Shown here one piece after another: positions 1 through 8,646 of a DNA stretch of 64,000 bases. The position numbers and the translations under genes are program-made. A model generated the notes under the pieces. That model made no database searches. It was not told the DNA's origin and saw nothing but the letters and a program-made list of their open reading frames with translations. Position 1 is the stretch's first letter; every line of letters begins with the position of its first letter. This DNA comes from Boswellia sacra (Eukaryota > Streptophyta > Magnoliopsida > Sapindales > Burseraceae). The stretch is taken from positions 16,926-80,925 of the forward strand of contig SNVD02013641.1 of assembly GCA_013180625.2 (NCBI GenBank), in the 5' to 3' direction.

Positions 1-336
1 TTGTGCAGCGTTATTCGGTCTGTCTGACCGGTGTGAGAAGTTGGACTGCAAGATGTTCAGTAGAGCATAGTAGAGACCTACACCAGGCCCAGATCTCAGA
101 ACAGATGCACCTGTGCCTCTCCACAAACTCAAGAGTCCCTGATTCTTTGCGATGAATACTGCCGAATTTGTTGTTCGTCCAATGATCGAAGCTGACTGCT
201 TCTTGTCTTGGGCCGAATGTCTCAGTTGGATACGAGTCTTCAACAATTCTAGAGGTTGATAGAGAACTGTTGTGATAGTGCTGCTTATACAACCTGTCAC
301 TAATGATTCTATCACAGTGTTTTGCGATCTTCCCAT
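1..336 (-). CDS. SLC25A38: SLC25A38-like mitochondrial glycine carrier, N-terminal part (runs off left edge)
   Basis: Reading the minus strand from an ATG at 336 gives 112 codons open to the window edge. An in-frame stop lies 18 nt upstream, which fixes the start. The protein begins MGRSQNTVIESLVTG and has the mitochondrial-carrier signature PLELLKTRIQ (Px[DE]xx[KR]x[RK]xQ) after a short first helix. It is followed by GLLSLWRGTGASVLRSGPG and GLYYALLN, the repeat-1 second-helix region. From memory the wording is closest to SLC25A38/Hem25, which imports glycine for haem synthesis at the inner mitochondrial membrane; other SLC25 members are less similar. Only the first of three carrier repeats is inside the window. 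It is divergent from lachesin, with about 750 bp between the two starts. Confidence 0.82.
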   Translation of the reverse strand, partial: MGRSQNTVIESLVTGCISSTITTVLYQPLELLKTRIQLRHSAQDKKQSASIIGRTTNSAVFIAKNQGLLSLWRGTGASVLRSGPGVGLYYALLNILQSNFSHRSDRPNNAAQ

Positions 337-1087
337 GTTCTGTACACCCCTTGACTAGCCGTGTAGAAGATAGGATTTGATTGCCATGGAAGTGTCACCA
401 ATTGAGACCTCTCTTAGTCCTAAGTTGAGCGTAGACATGATGAAGTTGACGGTTAGAGAGCGGGGAAGACTTAGTCAGTATACTTGCACATTCTTCATTA
501 TTGACTGATCTCCGAGTTGATTTTGGATTCCTTTGTTTTGGTCTGTGCGAACGCCTGCCGTGGACATGGATACAGCCCTGCACACGTGACTGACTCAGAT
601 CTGACAGCTAACGTGTCACCGTCGAGACAAGTGCACACTGAACAATATTGATTGGGGTGTTCATTTTCAGATTCGGATGAATCTGACCATCTCAGCTCTA
701 ATGTACTCGGGTGACCATGAGTTAGGCTATCGACACAGAAAGAGCCATTGCGCGACGGCACTTGATGGGCGCGCGCGCTGGAAGGCCCACACCTGTGTGA
801 TGCAACACTCACCAATTCCAGGTGACCATCTGGATAGTGCAGCGGTTACCGCGAATCGCGTCATGCCATGAGGATGCAGCTTATGGAGGTAAGCGTACGT
901 ATGGTCAAATATTGAAAACAACAACAATGACCATCCTTCAAGTTGGCTGAGGGCGTCACCCTTGCAACTTCGCCGGCCACACCATTAGTGGCGACTCGAG
1001 AAGCAAGTTCCTGTTTGCAGACCAAGCAATTCTATAACATGACATCCATTTAAATAACTATCAGGGGCGACAAACTCTGAAGATATA
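337..1087. other. Intergenic region between divergent SLC25A38 and lachesin genes
   Basis: This must hold the promoters of both divergent genes. Short ORFs here lack homology or composition typical of coding DNA. I see no clear TATA box, repeat or RNA gene. Confidence 0.5.
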
Positions 1088-2410
1088 ATGATGACAAACT
1101 CTATGGCTGGCGAAGTGCTGGCTTCACAGGGTTGCCGTAGGGATTACTATACTCAACCTCCAGGAATACTTTCTACATTTGAGAGATCGCCGCGCAAGAA
1201 ACCTTCATCGAAGAGCGACAGAACAAAAAGCTCATGTTCACTATCAGGCTCGTACTCATCTTTTCTGTTACTACTTAATACTGTCGGCCTCCTGTGCCAC
1301 CTGGCGCGAGGTCAGCAGAACCCTTCAATTGTACACATTACGCCGGGCCAAACGGTGGACTTGGGTGATACCATCGATCTCAGTTGTTCGGTCCAATATC
1401 GTGCCAACTACACCATAATATGGACGAAGCTCAGCGACAATCCCAACAATCCGCCCCTATTTATATCGAGGGACGCCGCCCTCACTGTCTACGACAACCG
1501 CTACTCGATTCGTCACGACGACTCCAGCTCCACCTACACCCTGCAGGTGTCAAAGATCCAGGAGACCGACACTGGCAGGTACCAGTGCCAAGTGGTGACC
1601 AGTGCCACGAGTCGAGTCACCGCTGACACATTCATATCGGTTCTCATACCCCCGCTCATCTTGGACAGCACATCGCGCGGCTTGACTGTGGGTGTGGGCG
1701 AGACCTTCACCTTGAGCTGCAATGCAACTGGCGTGCCCTCTCCGAAGGTGAGTTGGCGTCGCGAGAACAATGGTCTGTTACCGACGGGTGGCGTTGTCGC
1801 GAAAGGGAACTCAATCACCATCTATAATGCGACCAAGGATGACCGTGGGATTTACTATTGCATCGCCGACAACGCCGTGGGCAAGGCAGCGAAAAGGAGT
1901 GTGGGCGTCGAGATTGAGTTTCCGCCCCAGTTGAGTTTCGTTCGGGGGCGCTACCGTCAGGCGTTGAGATACCCGGCAGAGCTCCATTGTTCAGTGGAGG
2001 CCTCGCCGGCGGCCGATATTAGCTGGCTCAAGGATGGCTACCAGATCAATAGCGACAACAATTTCTATCACATCAGCGCCACCTCGAACTCGCACGACTT
2101 TGTGCAGTCGACACTACGCATCAAGCGCGTGGATCAGCGCGACTATGGTACCTATCGGTGCCGAGCCATTAACAAGCTCGGCGATCGTCAGATCTCCATG
2201 TTGCTCGAGCGCGCCAATGAGCCCATCTGTCCGCCCGCCTGTGCCGAGGGCGAATACTTGTCCATCACCGTTTCGGCTAGCGCAGGCCTCCAAGGGCTCA
2301 CTGCGCCTCATTTGATGCTTGTGGTGGCTCTCGCAGGCTTCCTCGGTCTTCTCTGCCGAGGTGTACATCAGTTCCAGCCGACCAGGAGGTATCGTCTCAG
2401 CGAACACTAG
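1088..2410 (+). CDS. Lac: Lachesin-like Ig-superfamily adhesion protein
   Basis: A single-exon protein of 440 aa with three immunoglobulin domains: about residues 79-187 (Cys100/Cys167, DTGRYQCQVV), 189-275 (Cys211/Cys258, WRRENNGLLPT, DRGIYYC) and 279-373 (Cys301/Cys358, YGTYRCRA). The tail carries ICPPAC, as in insect lachesin. Lachesin is a cell-surface homophilic adhesion protein of neurons and septate junctions. The secretion signal (about residues 58-75) is unusually deep, behind about 55 polar residues, so a shorter protein or an unseen 5' exon is possible. The hydrophobic C-terminus (407-423) is followed by 17 mostly polar, basic residues. That fits a transmembrane tail as well as or better than a classical GPI signal. 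A poly(A) signal AATAAA lies at 2419-2424, 9 nt after the stop. Confidence 0.88.
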   Translation: MMTNSMAGEVLASQGCRRDYYTQPPGILSTFERSPRKKPSSKSDRTKSSCSLSGSYSSFLLLLNTVGLLCHLARGQQNPSIVHITPGQTVDLGDTIDLSCSVQYRANYTIIWTKLSDNPNNPPLFISRDAALTVYDNRYSIRHDDSSSTYTLQVSKIQETDTGRYQCQVVTSATSRVTADTFISVLIPPLILDSTSRGLTVGVGETFTLSCNATGVPSPKVSWRRENNGLLPTGGVVAKGNSITIYNATKDDRGIYYCIADNAVGKAAKRSVGVEIEFPPQLSFVRGRYRQALRYPAELHCSVEASPAADISWLKDGYQINSDNNFYHISATSNSHDFVQSTLRIKRVDQRDYGTYRCRAINKLGDRQISMLLERANEPICPPACAEGEYLSITVSASAGLQGLTAPHLMLVVALAGFLGLLCRGVHQFQPTRRYRLSEH

Positions 2411-2469
2411 CCAAAGTGAATAAATACCATAGATACCAAATGGCTACTCTTGGTCTTGTCGCCCCCAAG

Positions 2470-4320
2470 TTAGATGGATCCAGATTGTACATGTGACGCG
2501 TGCTTGAAAAGATTATCGATGATGAAGAAGGACGAGAAAGTCCAGCCAATGATTGAGAGGTAGGTGCTGGGAGTGTAGGGGTACCGCTGGAACAGAGTGT
2601 AGGCGAACCTACGGCCTCGCGTGTAAAAGTCGAGCATTTTGCCAAAGCGCAGCTTGTGGCGCGAGTGGTCATAGGCCATGAGGGAGTAGATGAGTTTGAG
2701 CGACTTTAGGCAACCCGAGTGAAGTTGGAACAACTGGAGACTGGTCAGGGTGACGCTGATGAAATCGTAAAACTGTATTAGGTGGACGACGATAGGTATC
2801 TCAGAGCGGGCGCGCACGAGCGAGTGGTAGCTGAGCAGGGCGAAAGAGGAGAACCAGATCATCAGGAAGCTAGTCATGTGGTCCGATATTAGTAGATCGG
2901 TCCTACCGATCTGAACAAAGAAATCGCTTATTTCCGCCTGGAGCTCCAGTATTGTTCGCTCGAGCTCTTGCGGTGTCTTGAATGCCAACAACTGGAGTGA
3001 CGCCCTGGTGCCGGCATCCATCACCTTACGCGACTCGACCATCTGAATCCGGGCACTTCGAGGGCCCATCTGGTGGGAACCATTCGTATGGGTGGAGCCT
3101 GAAAAGGTTGAATTTATAGCAGTGTCGCTTCGAAGAGTAAAGGATCGGCCCAGCAAGAAGTTGGCCTTGACGAGAACCAATGTGGTTCTAATGCGCGTGT
3201 GGAGATGTTGTCGATAAATGATCAAGTCGTCGTTCATGAGCTTAAGCATTGAGTGGCTGTAAGTTAGCGAGAGGCCCGAGTCGGCCCAGACGACAAAGTT
3301 CTCAGTCACGTCAGACACTAGTGCGCCGAGTCGATGTGCGGACCAGCTGAACGTCCAGCCTCGACCGAGTCCGAAATCGAACACGACCGCATCGGCTGGT
3401 GCACAATTGGGATAGCTTCGCTTATAGCCCCAGTCAAAGATGCACACCATAAGGGCAAATGTGCCCACTGTGAGAACCATCACGAGAAAAACAATGGTGA
3501 AAAATAGAAAATTCCTCGCGAGCGCCCTCTTGAGCTGACTTCGAGCCTCTAGAGATCGGTTTGGACGCAACCGGAAGTAGGCTTTCGCCCTGGAGTTTAC
3601 CTGATAGCAGAGCAGTTCGCGCATGAATCGATCATGGAGGTGGATATCATTTTCGATAGGATACTCACTGGCCTCGACGCTAGCCGGATTCGCCCGTGGT
3701 GATTTGACTCTCGGCAGAGTATTGATATTGTCTATTATTGTTGAACAGGCCATAAGAGCCCTTTTCTTGTTAGTTTTCCGATATAGCGTTGAGGTATAGA
3801 GATCAGTTTGAGTACGCATCGGTGTGCGGCTCTCGACCTCAGACAGTCGACAAGGACCCACACTCGCGATGTCTGCTCTTGTGCTGGAGCCATACTTGTC
3901 TAGATAGTCTTTTATGACCTCATCGTCTTGTATCAGGAACATCGATGTACTCATTGCCAGCGGGCGCAACAATACGGTTTGGGCTAGGCGCCACAGCAAG
4001 TGATAGCCTGAAAAAAGGGCGCTTGTTACGCCGTCGAGAGAAGAGAAGTCGAGAGCCAGTCTACCAAATAGATAGCATTCGTCGGGAACATTCAAATTCG
4101 TGTTGATCAATGAGATAATCGGAAGAAACAACTCTGGAACACAATTTTTAACCAAACAGTAAAACATCACAGAGCAAGAGAATAGTTGATATACTCTGAT
4201 CGCATCGCCCGGACCTCGAGGCCGCGAAGGGAATTGATGCCAACTCCATTGCAAGGCGCCCCCACTGTCTCGCCCGGAAGTCTTTCTAACTTCCGGTGAC
4301 TCGCTTCCAGATAATTCCAC
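2470..4320 (-). CDS. Seven-TM chemoreceptor-like orphan, main exon
   Basis: A 616-codon open frame with seven hydrophobic segments at about 44-72, 92-120, 269-296, 332-362, 478-500, 506-532 and 583-606. No match to a named family is certain. The order (long intracellular region before the last three helices, Leu-rich helix ELERTILELQAEI before TM5, and TPSTYLSIIG in TM7) resembles arthropod gustatory receptors, but the protein is longer than the usual 350-450 aa. A clear paralogue lies at 62402-64000, sharing LHDRFMREL/LHEQFFREL, LRPNRSLEAR/LRPNRTLESR, YP-C-P, a Trp-rich FS-S stretch and LHTR/LHSR. The first codon at 4320 is GTG directly after ctcag, so this looks like an exon following a splice acceptor. 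The N-terminal exon is unresolved; a same-frame piece starting at ATG 4500 ends at a stop at 4327. Confidence 0.72.
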   Translation of the reverse strand: MELSGSESPEVRKTSGRDSGGALQWSWHQFPSRPRGPGDAIRVYQLFSCSVMFYCLVKNCVPELFLPIISLINTNLNVPDECYLFGRLALDFSSLDGVTSALFSGYHLLWRLAQTVLLRPLAMSTSMFLIQDDEVIKDYLDKYGSSTRADIASVGPCRLSEVESRTPMRTQTDLYTSTLYRKTNKKRALMACSTIIDNINTLPRVKSPRANPASVEASEYPIENDIHLHDRFMRELLCYQVNSRAKAYFRLRPNRSLEARSQLKRALARNFLFFTIVFLVMVLTVGTFALMVCIFDWGYKRSYPNCAPADAVVFDFGLGRGWTFSWSAHRLGALVSDVTENFVVWADSGLSLTYSHSMLKLMNDDLIIYRQHLHTRIRTTLVLVKANFLLGRSFTLRSDTAINSTFSGSTHTNGSHQMGPRSARIQMVESRKVMDAGTRASLQLLAFKTPQELERTILELQAEISDFFVQIGRTDLLISDHMTSFLMIWFSSFALLSYHSLVRARSEIPIVVHLIQFYDFISVTLTSLQLFQLHSGCLKSLKLIYSLMAYDHSRHKLRFGKMLDFYTRGRRFAYTLFQRYPYTPSTYLSIIGWTFSSFFIIDNLFKHASHVQSGSI

Positions 4321-4795
4321 CTGAGTCTAGGAGTAGCGAAACTTAGAGTTTGCTGATTCATCGGGGTAGTCTCTGTATTTTGAGATCGCAGAATAAAAGT
4401 AATGCTTCGTCGGAAAGTAGATGTAGCTCAAGTGAATCTGACCGATGATGTATAATTTGATGGGCAGAGGCCTCTGAAGCTTCGTTACAATAGAGCCCAT
4501 TTTAGTAACGCTGAATTGCAAACTAGGAGCTGTATGAGTTCTTCATTAGTCTCTCGAGCTGTGATATTCACGCGTCCTTGTAAAAGATGAAGAGGTTGTA
4601 ATATAGGACTCGATTTACAAGACAAAGTGAATCTCGATTGTAGTAGAATGGCGTGCGGCTCGTAGAGTTTTCTCGCCACAAAGCCGGAAACATCATGATA
4701 TTTCCTAGTGGGCTGATCATGATTTATTACTCTGCAAATGGACTTGCGTCACGGTATAGACCGACAACCGAACCACTAAGCTCAAAGAACATTGC
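4321..4795. other. Intergenic or 5'-exon region between orphan receptor and UFL1
   Basis: It probably contains the unresolved first exon of the minus-strand receptor-like gene: an ATG at 4500 opens a frame in phase with the main exon, with a possible intron around 4321-4330. It also holds the UFL1 poly(A) signal (AATAAA on the minus strand, 4723-4728). No other gene seen. Confidence 0.4.
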
Positions 4796-6808
4796 CTAAA
4801 AAGCCAAATCCAACCTTTCCGCATCTATGATTGTTTCATCCTCGCATGTCTCCTCCTCATTCTCGAGAGCCTTCATATAATCATCGAGTACTTTCTGAGC
4901 CAGATTGACATAAGTCTTGTTGAGTTCGCCCTCGATCATGTTTGCAATCGATGCGAACAGACCATCAGAAAACTCGTTCATATCGCGTGACTGTTTCTTA
5001 AGTTGATCTGACAATTCGTTCCCATTCAAGAATATCAAGGGATCCTTCTCCGTTGTCGATGGGTGTCCTTTGCTCGAGTCAATCTTACTGCTCTTTGAGG
5101 TTTGCAGTCGGTCGGGCGAAAGGGTGCGCCGTGCCGCACGACCCTTGCTACTCCTAGACGCCTTCGTGGATGAAGGTGCGTGCACCCCGTCATCAGAGTC
5201 GTCATTATTCTTTTGACCTCCTCTGCCCGCAAGATATTTCTTTTTAACCGACTTTTGCTTGATCTCTCGACCCTGAGCGCCGCCACCACTTTTGCGACTA
5301 CTTTTACTCGCGCGTTTGTGGTCTTGATCTTCGTCTGATTCCCCAACCTGTTGCGAATTTCCAGGTTTTCCTTTTCCAAGCCGTTTCTCTCGCTTCAAAT
5401 CCTCAGCTGTCAACTCGATATCTTTTGCTCTATTCTTTTGCTCCTCTTTTTGGCGCTCAGTTTCCGAAACATCATTCAATGTACTCTTGGCATCACTTGC
5501 CTTAGTTTCGCCCTGGCTTGTTTCTAGTTTGTCTTTATCACTTTCGAGTTTTCTATCCTGTTCCCCATATTCTTGGGTTTGATTCGCTCCCCGAGGTGTC
5601 TCTAACTTCTTCCCCTTCTTGAGCTGACCTCCCAAGAAGTGGTTCACAAGTGTCCCGTCCTTCAACTGCTCTTTTGCCTTAATTTCCATCAGGCTTTTGA
5701 AAGACTCCTTGCACATAGCTATGTAGCCCAAGCTACATACATTAGTATGATTGATAATTAAACAAGAGCTGCTGAACTGTTTGTTTTTCTTAAAGATATC
5801 ATGCAGTAACATATCTATATCTTCAGCTTGTATCGATGGAGGAAGGATTGTCGACATGTCAATCAAACTGCTTGTAGCGATGCAATCTTCAACCAAAGAC
5901 TCCACTTGCGAAATAATGGATGGGCTTACAAAACATGTTTTGAGTTGGATGCCGTCAGGATATCTCTTCTTCAGGAATGCCTTTGGCTGCTTGATATCTT
6001 TCCTTGATAAGACATCATACTCTACATAACCGTTCGATGAGTAGAACTTATCTACCCACTCGTTCTGCTCTCGCGCATGCACCGATGGCACGAAGACTCT
6101 ATTTTCGAGAGTGGCATCTATGCGACCTTCTTTTACAAGTCCATCGACGATAGGCATGAACAAGCGTTCTGGTATGTCCAACCTTTTCATGATTGAAGCT
6201 ATGTTCGTCGGCCTAGTGACTGCTGTCAGCGTGCCTGCAATCATAGATTTGTAGCGATCCATCATATCGGTGGTGTAGTATGTACGTTCATCTTGGCTGA
6301 CGACAAAGTCGTCCATGACACGAGGGAGAAGTTCTTTTACGACAGTTGCAAGAAACTCAGTCGGAAGATCGAGTGTCTTAGCGAACTCGGCAATGCTGAG
6401 TTGACCCGTAGAGATCATGGTATCGTAGATCTGTTTCTCTAGAGTGGACTTGTAAGTTGTATGAATGATTTGACCTAGGATTAGATTGTAGTCCTCGGAC
6501 GAATCCAGAACGATGTTCTTAGCTGCATTTTCGACATGATGGTAGTCTACATTCAGCGTTGTCGCCAAGTCATGTAAATGCACTCGGCCTCCATTGACGT
6601 AAACCTCATCTTGAATCTCTTTATACAAGTGGTTCGGCGTGATGAACTCTTTTCCATCACAAGTGTAGATCAATTCTATTAGCTTGAACTCGGTGAGTTT
6701 CTTGATAATATCTATGCAATTCCTTTCTGATATCCTCTGTAGTGTATCACTGGTTTGCGTTTTTTGGAAATCGGCAGCTAGCCTTTTGATCTCCTCCCAA
6801 TCTGCCAT
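4796..6808 (-). CDS. UFL1: E3 UFM1-protein ligase 1, C-terminally short
   Basis: The N-terminus (MADWEEIKRLAADFQ, LSERNCIDII-type helix, DGKEFITP) and about the first 320 residues follow UFL1 closely, including the winged-helix repeats and the segment ending FVPSVHAREQNEWVD and NGYVEYDVLSR. UFL1 attaches the ubiquitin-like protein UFM1 to targets such as ribosomal protein uL24 at the ER, together with DDRGK1 and CDK5RAP3. Residues about 375-580 are a charged, low-complexity Lys/Glu/Ser linker. Only a short piece of the C-terminal region (from about 585, LNKTY motif) follows before the stop. At 670 aa it is about 110-120 residues shorter than typical animal UFL1 (near 790). No continuing exon was found downstream. 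Single exon; AATAAA 68 nt past the stop. Confidence 0.9.
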   Translation of the reverse strand: MADWEEIKRLAADFQKTQTSDTLQRISERNCIDIIKKLTEFKLIELIYTCDGKEFITPNHLYKEIQDEVYVNGGRVHLHDLATTLNVDYHHVENAAKNIVLDSSEDYNLILGQIIHTTYKSTLEKQIYDTMISTGQLSIAEFAKTLDLPTEFLATVVKELLPRVMDDFVVSQDERTYYTTDMMDRYKSMIAGTLTAVTRPTNIASIMKRLDIPERLFMPIVDGLVKEGRIDATLENRVFVPSVHAREQNEWVDKFYSSNGYVEYDVLSRKDIKQPKAFLKKRYPDGIQLKTCFVSPSIISQVESLVEDCIATSSLIDMSTILPPSIQAEDIDMLLHDIFKKNKQFSSSCLIINHTNVCSLGYIAMCKESFKSLMEIKAKEQLKDGTLVNHFLGGQLKKGKKLETPRGANQTQEYGEQDRKLESDKDKLETSQGETKASDAKSTLNDVSETERQKEEQKNRAKDIELTAEDLKREKRLGKGKPGNSQQVGESDEDQDHKRASKSSRKSGGGAQGREIKQKSVKKKYLAGRGGQKNNDDSDDGVHAPSSTKASRSSKGRAARRTLSPDRLQTSKSSKIDSSKGHPSTTEKDPLIFLNGNELSDQLKKQSRDMNEFSDGLFASIANMIEGELNKTYVNLAQKVLDDYMKALENEEETCEDETIIDAERLDLAF

Positions 6809-7407
6809 CTTCGTAGTCTAGGATATATATCAGATTATTGCAGTAAGTTTAGGATAAATAGTCTAAGATTGGTCTAGTCTCAAATGATGATTATTCAAGA
6901 ACGAGGTCTTGGTGTTGTCAAGAGAGGAGTCAAGTGCGTTGCATGGATAGAAGTCTGCAGACCCGCACTCTCATTCAGCCTGCAGATCCACCTTGCTGAC
7001 AAACTTGATCTCATGTTTACAACAGAGAATTTGCGCTTGCGCACTGGCGTTCAGCCTGCGCGCCAACAGAGATTCTCGCTAACAAGTAAGCTCGATTTGG
7101 AGCTGAAAAGCTGATGACCGAGAGAAAACCCGCAGCTGACCGAGCACAGCTTTCCAGCTCGCCATTGCAAATCCAGGCAAACTCTTGAAATTCAGCTCAG
7201 TCACGATCTCTACGCGCCAATTAGTTGAGGGGATCATCTTTCAGCCCGTGTCGGTTGGCACGACACGTGCTTGGTTCCTAGCCTTTCCACGGTCGAAGAC
7301 CGATCTCCTCAGATTTGAGATCTCTCAAAACTATGAATCCTCCTACAGCTACCTAAGAAGATACTCACAAACAAGAGATCATCTTCAAAACGTGATTGCT
7401 ACATTAC
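6809..7407. other. Bidirectional promoter region between UFL1 and UNG
   Basis: The two genes diverge from here. Short ORFs in it lack support. No repeats or RNA genes seen. Confidence 0.5.
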
Positions 7408-8565
7408 ATGTTGCTCATCAGCTTGTTTTCTCCATCTAGGAGCTATACACTTACCCGAGTAACAGCACGCAAAATTTCTACCATGCAACCCTCTATAACT
7501 GCCTTCTTTAAGGTCAAACAATCGTCCAATGAACAGACACTTTCAAACGAGCCGGACAATGAGATAGCTCAGGAAGAAGTCAACCTGAACAGTCAAAAGT
7601 TTACGAGCACTGCCAGAGGTCCCCTTAAGGAGGCCACAATCAAGAAAAAGAGATCTTTAGAGATTGACAGCGACGATGAGGGTGATATTAGACCATCGAC
7701 GGGCAAGTCTCGGCAAGCTCTCAGTTCTAATGACACTACTCCCGTCAAATGCTCCTCAACCAAAACTCACTCGGTATCTGACAAGATTCTCACATCGCCA
7801 AAGCCTGAGGCTAAGCACTTATTCTCACCGTCTCCTCTCATGAACGTTGATATAATAATCAAAAAGAAGATATCAAGCGGTGCAAGTGCTCTCCATGAAA
7901 ATATCGGCGTGACTTGGTTCAGAGCTCTGCAATCAGAGTTCGATAAACCTTACTTCAAGAAACTGAGTGAGTTTTTGCAACAGCAACGCAAAATTAAGAC
8001 TGTATACCCTCCTCCTGACAAGGTATTCACCTGGACTCATTGGCATCCCATCAAAGATACTCGAGTAGTCATTATTGGACAAGACCCATACCATGGACCG
8101 AATCAAGCTCACGGCCTGAGCTTTAGCGTCCAGAAAGGTGTTGCAATCCCAAAGAGTTTACAAAATATATATAAAGAGCTCGCGACGGACATTCTACAAT
8201 TCAACCGTCCCACTCACGGAGAGTTGACTGGTTGGGCCAAGCAAGGAGTTCTGTTGCTCAACGCTTGTCTGACAGTGAATGCAGGTGAAGCCAACTCTCA
8301 CCAAGGGAAAGGTTGGGAGACATTCACCGACGCGGTCATATCATGGATCAGTAAGAATTCAAGTCACAAGGTTGTTTTCATACTCTGGGGTCAGTTCGCT
8401 CAAAAGAAGTCTGTCCTCATAGACAAGCGCCACAAGATCCTAAAGTCTGCACATCCGAGTCCTCTCTCAGCCGCGAATGGTTTCTTTGGATGTAGGCACT
8501 TTTCGCAGACCAATACATTCCTCAAATCTCAAGGGCTCCCTGAAATAGACTGGACTGCACTCTAG
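7408..8565 (+). CDS. UNG: Uracil-DNA glycosylase, with possible mitochondrial and nuclear starts
   Basis: Family-1 uracil-DNA glycosylase, which removes uracil from DNA to start base-excision repair. The water-activating loop GQDPYHGPNQAHGLSFS (catalytic Asp at residue 226 from this start), the GWAKQGVLLLN strand and the HPSPLS loop (His349) are all intact, as is the C-terminal FFGCRHFSQTN. Two starts are plausible. ATG 7408 gives a 25-aa Arg/Ser/Thr-rich, acid-free leader ahead of Met26, like a mitochondrial presequence. ATG 7483 starts at MQPSITAFFK, a PCNA-binding PIP-box (QxxIxxFF), as in nuclear UNG2. Residues between the PIP-box and the catalytic domain are Lys/Ser-rich and probably disordered. 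Poly(A) signal ATTAAA at 8573-8578. No introns. Confidence 0.95.
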   Translation: MLLISLFSPSRSYTLTRVTARKISTMQPSITAFFKVKQSSNEQTLSNEPDNEIAQEEVNLNSQKFTSTARGPLKEATIKKKRSLEIDSDDEGDIRPSTGKSRQALSSNDTTPVKCSSTKTHSVSDKILTSPKPEAKHLFSPSPLMNVDIIIKKKISSGASALHENIGVTWFRALQSEFDKPYFKKLSEFLQQQRKIKTVYPPPDKVFTWTHWHPIKDTRVVIIGQDPYHGPNQAHGLSFSVQKGVAIPKSLQNIYKELATDILQFNRPTHGELTGWAKQGVLLLNACLTVNAGEANSHQGKGWETFTDAVISWISKNSSHKVVFILWGQFAQKKSVLIDKRHKILKSAHPSPLSAANGFFGCRHFSQTNTFLKSQGLPEIDWTAL

Positions 8566-8646
8566 AGTCTCGATTAAAAGAATCTCATCGAAGAGCGTGG
8601 TAAATTAGGCGCCTAAGTGCAAATCAACTGCACATGTAGATTTACT

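Noticed and set aside
2470..4320. Anoctamin or odorant-transporter identity for the seven-TM orphan
   Set aside because: TM number and spacing do not fit anoctamins (ten TM), and no diagnostic motif of either was seen.
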